Assembly: GCA_030595795.1 (NCBI GenBank)
Contig: JAUVCH010000030.1
Location: forward strand, 1 to 36,495
Direction of reading: 5' to 3'
Source of the DNA: Gammaproteobacteria bacterium
GTDB lineage: Bacteria; Pseudomonadota; Gammaproteobacteria; GCA-001735895
DNA length: 36,495 nt
Shown here: positions 32,966 through 36,495 of the stretch, one piece after another
Layout of the letters: every line of letters begins with the position of its first letter
Position numbering within the stretch: position 1 is the first letter of the stretch
Made by a program: the position numbers and the translations under genes
Notes under the pieces: generated by a model
What the model saw: the letters and a program-made list of their open reading frames with translations, nothing else
What the model was told of the DNA's origin: nothing
The model's database searches: none

Positions 32966-34159
32966 ATGAATAAAGACCTGACACTCCTACACCCTTACCC
33001 ATTTGAAAAGCTAGCGGAACTCAAAAAAGATTTGAGCCCGCCGAAGCACCTCAGCCATATCGCTTTGTCGATCGGTGAACCGCAACATCCAGCACCGCAT
33101 TTTGTGATAGAGCAACTTATCTCGCATATGTATCAATTATCCAGTTATCCAAGTACCAAAGGCATTCCTGCTTTACGCGAGGCTATAGCAAGCTGGCTTA
33201 AACGACGCTTCGCGATAGCTGATTTAAACCCTGAAACCAATGTGTTACCGGTAAACGGCACACGGGAGGCGCTATTCGCTATCGCACAGTGCATTGTTGA
33301 CCGCAGTGCTTCGTCGCCGCAGGTTTTAATGCCCAACCCGTTTTACCAAATCTACGAAGGTGCGGCTTTGCTGGCTGGTGCTCAACCAATTTATTTAAAC
33401 TGCATTGCTGACAATAATTATCTGCCGGATCTCGATTCGATTAGCCCACTACAGTGGGAGCAATGCCAGATGATCTATATCTGTTCACCGGGCAATCCAA
33501 CCGGTGCGGTCATGTCTGAGCAGTACCTGGAAAAGCTAATAACGCTCGCTCAGAAATACAACTTCGTAATCGCCAGCGACGAATGTTATTCAGAAATTTA
33601 CTTCGACGAAGACCAGCCCCCGCCTGGACTGCTCGGCGTCGCTGCCAACATAGGGTTAAGCAATTTCAAGAACTGTTTGGCTTTCCACAGCCTGTCGAAA
33701 CGATCTAATTTACCGGGCCTGCGCTCGGGTTTCGTCGCCGGAGACGCAGAAATATTAAAGCAATTTTTGCAGTATCGAACTTACCAGGGTTGTTCGATGC
33801 CACCAGCGACGCAAACCGCCAGCATCTCGGCCTGGGGCGATGAGATCCACGTTATTGAGAACCGCAGCCGTTATCGCGAAAAATTTGATCGAGTTTTAGA
33901 AATACTTTCTGCTACACTCGCGCCCGAAAAACCGCAGGCGGGGTTTTATCTGTGGCCGTCGACGCCTGTGGCCGACACAGAATTTGCGGCACAGCTTTAT
34001 GCGCAGCAGAATGTCACGGTGTTACCGGGTCAGTTTCTCTCGCGTACGACCGAAGCCGGTAACCCCGGCGAGTATAAAGTTCGTATGGCATTAGTGGCTC
34101 CGTTGGACGAATGCGTCGACGCGGCAAACCGAATTAAGCATTTACTATCGACTCTTTAG
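32966..34159 (+). CDS. dapC: Succinyldiaminopimelate transaminase DapC
   Basis: A 397-residue class I/II PLP aminotransferase. The start MNKDLTLLHPYPFEKL at 32966 is the family N-terminus; an open frame to 32726 runs through the divergent SDR gene and is discarded. LSIGEPQHPAP, YICSPGNPTGAV, SDECYSEIYFD and the PLP lysine Lys245 in HSLSKRSNLPGLRSGF are present. It makes N-succinyl-L,L-2,6-diaminopimelate from the 6-oxo precursor. The dap context decides this identity against other family members. Confidence 0.9.
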   Translation: MNKDLTLLHPYPFEKLAELKKDLSPPKHLSHIALSIGEPQHPAPHFVIEQLISHMYQLSSYPSTKGIPALREAIASWLKRRFAIADLNPETNVLPVNGTREALFAIAQCIVDRSASSPQVLMPNPFYQIYEGAALLAGAQPIYLNCIADNNYLPDLDSISPLQWEQCQMIYICSPGNPTGAVMSEQYLEKLITLAQKYNFVIASDECYSEIYFDEDQPPPGLLGVAANIGLSNFKNCLAFHSLSKRSNLPGLRSGFVAGDAEILKQFLQYRTYQGCSMPPATQTASISAWGDEIHVIENRSRYREKFDRVLEILSATLAPEKPQAGFYLWPSTPVADTEFAAQLYAQQNVTVLPGQFLSRTTEAGNPGEYKVRMALVAPLDECVDAANRIKHLLSTL

Positions 34160-34168
34160 GAGAAATCT

Positions 34169-34993
34169 ATGTCCGAGCTTCAGTCCATTATCGAGGCAGC
34201 TTTCGAAAACCGTGCAGAAATCACCCCGGCCAATGTTGATCCGGCTGTCAAAACAGCGGTGCTCGAAGCCATCGATTTAATCGACTCTGGTACCGTCCGT
34301 GTTGCCGAACCTACCGACAGTGGATGGCAGGTCAACGAATGGCTGAAAAAAGCGGTGCTGCTATCTTTTCGCATACGCGACAACCAGATCATGCCGGGTG
34401 GCAGTACCCAGTACTACGACAAAGTTGATTCGAAATTTGGTAGTTGTAGCAGTGAAGAATTTGCAGCCAGTGGTGTGCGTGTGGTACCGCCTGCAATGGC
34501 TCGCAAAGGGGCATATATCGCTCCCGGTGTCGTGCTCATGCCTTCGTATGTAAACATCGGCGCCTATGTCGATAGCGGCACCATGGTTGATACCTGGGCG
34601 ACGGTTGGTTCCTGCGCGCAAATCGGCAAGAATGTGCATTTATCCGGCGGCGTCGGCATCGGTGGCGTGCTCGAACCGTTACAGGCATCACCGACAATCA
34701 TCGAAGATAACTGCTTTATCGGCGCGCGTTCGGAAGTCGTGGAAGGCGTTATTGTGGAGAAAAACTCGGTGATTTCGATGGGCGTTTATATTGGTCAGAG
34801 CACCAGGATTTACAACCGTGGAACCGACGAAGTTAGCTACGGCCGTATTCCCGCAGGCTCAGTTGTCGTTTCTGGAAACCTGCCTTCGAGCAACGGTAAA
34901 TATAGTCTGTATTGCGCGGTAATTGTGAAGCAGGTGGATGAGAAGACTCGATCAAAAGTCGGCATTAACGATTTACTACGTAATATCGATTAA
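34169..34993 (+). CDS. dapD: 2,3,4,5-tetrahydropyridine-2,6-dicarboxylate N-succinyltransferase
   Basis: A 274-residue hexapeptide-repeat acyltransferase. The N-terminal helical part is followed by [16 protein letters not shown] and a left-handed beta helix ([38 protein letters not shown]). It transfers succinate from succinyl-CoA in the lysine/diaminopimelate pathway. AGGAGA lies 7 bases before the ATG; the stop overlaps the yffB-like start by one base. Confidence 0.95.
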   Translation: MSELQSIIEAAFENRAEITPANVDPAVKTAVLEAIDLIDSGTVRVAEPTDSGWQVNEWLKKAVLLSFRIRDNQIMPGGSTQYYDKVDSKFGSCSSEEFAASGVRVVPPAMARKGAYIAPGVVLMPSYVNIGAYVDSGTMVDTWATVGSCAQIGKNVHLSGGVGIGGVLEPLQASPTIIEDNCFIGARSEVVEGVIVEKNSVISMGVYIGQSTRIYNRGTDEVSYGRIPAGSVVVSGNLPSSNGKYSLYCAVIVKQVDEKTRSKVGINDLLRNID

Positions 34994-35349
34994 TGAGCAA
35001 TTCGGTTACCGTTTATGGTATTTCTAATTGCGATACCATTAAAAAGGCTAAAAGCTGGCTGGACAAAGAAGGTATCGAGTACAGTTTTCACGACTATCGA
35101 AAGCAAGGTCTTAATATTGACCAGTTAAATGCCTGGGTTGACGAGCTTGGCTGGGGGTCCTTGTTGAATAAACGCGGCACTACCTGGCGCAAGCTATCCG
35201 ACGAAGCGAAAGACAATGTGGATCGGGCCTCGGCAATTGAAATCATGATGGAAAGCCCGAGTATCATTAAACGACCTTTGTTGATTAAAGATAGTCAATT
35301 ATTTCTTGGCTTTAGCGATTCTATATACCAGGATATCTTCGAGTCATGA
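34993..35349 (+). CDS. ArsC-like reductase of the YffB/Spx family
   Basis: A 118-residue thioredoxin-fold protein. [17 protein letters not shown] carries the single conserved Cys, and [10 protein letters not shown] and SIIKRPLL are family blocks. YffB next to dapE is known from E. coli; the family may be a glutathione-dependent thiol reductase, function not established. It overlaps dapD by one base and dapE by four, so it is part of the dap operon. Confidence 0.88.
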   Translation: MSNSVTVYGISNCDTIKKAKSWLDKEGIEYSFHDYRKQGLNIDQLNAWVDELGWGSLLNKRGTTWRKLSDEAKDNVDRASAIEIMMESPSIIKRPLLIKDSQLFLGFSDSIYQDIFES

Positions 35350-36476
35350 CTTCGACAACACTCGAACTCGCCAAGGCATTGATTGCCAGACCGTCGGTCA
35401 CGCCCGATGACGCTGGTTGTCAGGAGATGCTAATCCAACGCCTGTCGTTAATCGGTTTCGAATGCGAGACCTTAAAGTTCGGCGAGGTGACGAACCTCTG
35501 GGCCAGACGCGGTAAGGCGTCGCCGATACTGGCTTTCGCCGGACACACCGATGTCGTGCCTACCGGCCCACTAGATAACTGGCAAAGCGATCCGTTTACA
35601 CCCGTGATACGCGACGGCTATCTTTATGGGCGCGGCGCCGCCGATATGAAGTCGAGCATAGCCGCCATGGTCACGGCCTGCGAACGATTCGTCGAAGAAC
35701 ACAGTGATCATTCAGGTTCAATAGCTTTCCTGATTACCAGTGATGAAGAAGGCCCCGCCACTGGCGGAACAGTCAAAGTGATAGAAACACTAGAAACCCG
35801 CGGTGAAAAAATTGACTGGGCACTTGTGGGCGAACCTTCTAGTAGCAATGCCATAGGCGATGTAGTTAAAAACGGTCGTCGCGGATCGATTGGAGGCACT
35901 CTAACCATAAACGGTATACAGGGCCACGTTGCCTACCCGCAGCTGGCCGATAACCCTATTCATAAAGCAATACCGGCACTCAATGAATTAAGCAAAATCG
36001 AATGGGATCAGGGTAATGAATTTTTCCCACCCACCAGTTTTCAGATATCAAATATCAACGCTGGAACAGGCGCTACCAATGTCATTCCTGGCCAGCTTTC
36101 TATCCTGTTTAACCTGCGATATTCGACAGAACTGGATCACCAGAGAATTATCGAAATGACAGAAGGTATTCTCGATAGACATAAGCTCGACTACGAAATC
36201 GCGTGGAACCATTCTGGCCTGCCGTTTCTAACCGCAGCAGGCGATCTGGTTGAAGCCGCACAACAGGCGATTAAAGATATCACCGGGCTTGATACCGATT
36301 TATCAACGGCTGGGGGTACCTCAGATGGTCGCTTTATTGCTCCGACTGGTGCTCAGGTTCTAGAACTCGGCCCAGTGAATGCCACCATCCATCAAATCGA
36401 TGAATGCGTCAGCGTCACCGACCTCGACGTTCTGTCGGACATTTATCAGGGTATGCTCGAACGCCTCTTTAAATAA
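35346..36476 (+). CDS. dapE: Succinyl-diaminopimelate desuccinylase DapE
   Basis: A 376-residue M20 metallo-hydrolase of normal DapE length. Metal ligands are in [16 protein letters not shown] and [14 protein letters not shown], the catalytic Glu pair in [12 protein letters not shown], and the C-terminal His in [11 protein letters not shown]. It releases succinate to give L,L-diaminopimelate for lysine and peptidoglycan. It closes the visible dapC-dapD-yffB-dapE set. Confidence 0.95.
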   Translation: MTSTTLELAKALIARPSVTPDDAGCQEMLIQRLSLIGFECETLKFGEVTNLWARRGKASPILAFAGHTDVVPTGPLDNWQSDPFTPVIRDGYLYGRGAADMKSSIAAMVTACERFVEEHSDHSGSIAFLITSDEEGPATGGTVKVIETLETRGEKIDWALVGEPSSSNAIGDVVKNGRRGSIGGTLTINGIQGHVAYPQLADNPIHKAIPALNELSKIEWDQGNEFFPPTSFQISNINAGTGATNVIPGQLSILFNLRYSTELDHQRIIEMTEGILDRHKLDYEIAWNHSGLPFLTAAGDLVEAAQQAIKDITGLDTDLSTAGGTSDGRFIAPTGAQVLELGPVNATIHQIDECVSVTDLDVLSDIYQGMLERLFK

Positions 36477-36495
36477 TGTCTGATCAACCCGTTAT
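36476..36495 (+). CDS. Start of next gene, cut by window end
   Basis: An ATG overlaps the dapE stop (TAATG) and reads M-S-D-Q-P-V before the window ends. The one-base overlap repeats the spacing seen inside this operon, so a further co-transcribed gene is likely. Nothing can be said about its product. Confidence 0.4.

Overview
The window looks like chromosomal DNA from a marine-type gammaproteobacterium. Evidence: the flagellar layout flgN/flgM/flgA, cheV, flgBCDEF with sigma-54 and sigma-28 type promoters; the succinylase dap genes with a yffB-like gene next to dapE; a NagZ/Hpt/S-methylthioinosine phosphorylase operon; and a DddP-like DMSP lyase. No rRNA, tRNA, CRISPR array or prophage was seen. 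The first gene is cut at its 5' end, and a new gene starts in the last 20 bases.

Layout. (1) 1-905: alpha/beta hydrolase fragment. (2) 906-2990: accessory pocket with a start-less conserved hypothetical gene, a REP-associated tyrosine transposase between two inverted REP sequences, and a BrnT/CopG-type toxin-antitoxin locus in which only the last ~38 codons of the toxin remain. (3) 2991-7490, minus strand: a tightly overlapping operon ispF-nagZ-mscS-hpt-mtiP-nudix. (4) 7602-9089: heme A synthase, then a strong minus-strand terminator behind a 39-codon ORF or small RNA. (5) 9090-10319: secreted DUF4124 protein with two jelly-roll-like repeats. (6) 10477-20633: a catabolic island with thiolase (plus strand), then on the minus strand a polar amino-acid type ABC transporter, creatininase-family hydrolase, class III aminotransferase, two-subunit CoA-transferase and M20 deacylase, controlled by a divergent LysR gene. 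(7) 20685-24133, minus strand: leaderless NMT1-like binding-fold protein, DddP-like M24 enzyme, 2OG-Fe(II) oxygenase and HugZ-like protein. (8) 24224-30775: flagellar and chemotaxis genes. (9) 30959-32841: tandem-thioredoxin periplasmic protein and an SDR dehydrogenase. (10) 32966-36476: dapC-dapD-yffB-dapE.

How the genes fit together. Phosphorylase and Hpt form a salvage route (methylthioinosine to hypoxanthine to IMP). The island in (6) reads as uptake of an amide or amino compound, hydrolysis, transamination, CoA transfer and thiolysis; its substrate cannot be read from sequence. The flagellar block has a visible two-tier promoter scheme: sigma-54 type sites before flgA and flgB, sigma-28 type sites before flgM and cheV. 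The flagellar operon stops after flgF, where the DddP-like unit begins, and cheR is absent from its common place between cheV and flgB. All functional calls rest on motif recognition by eye; no database search was run.
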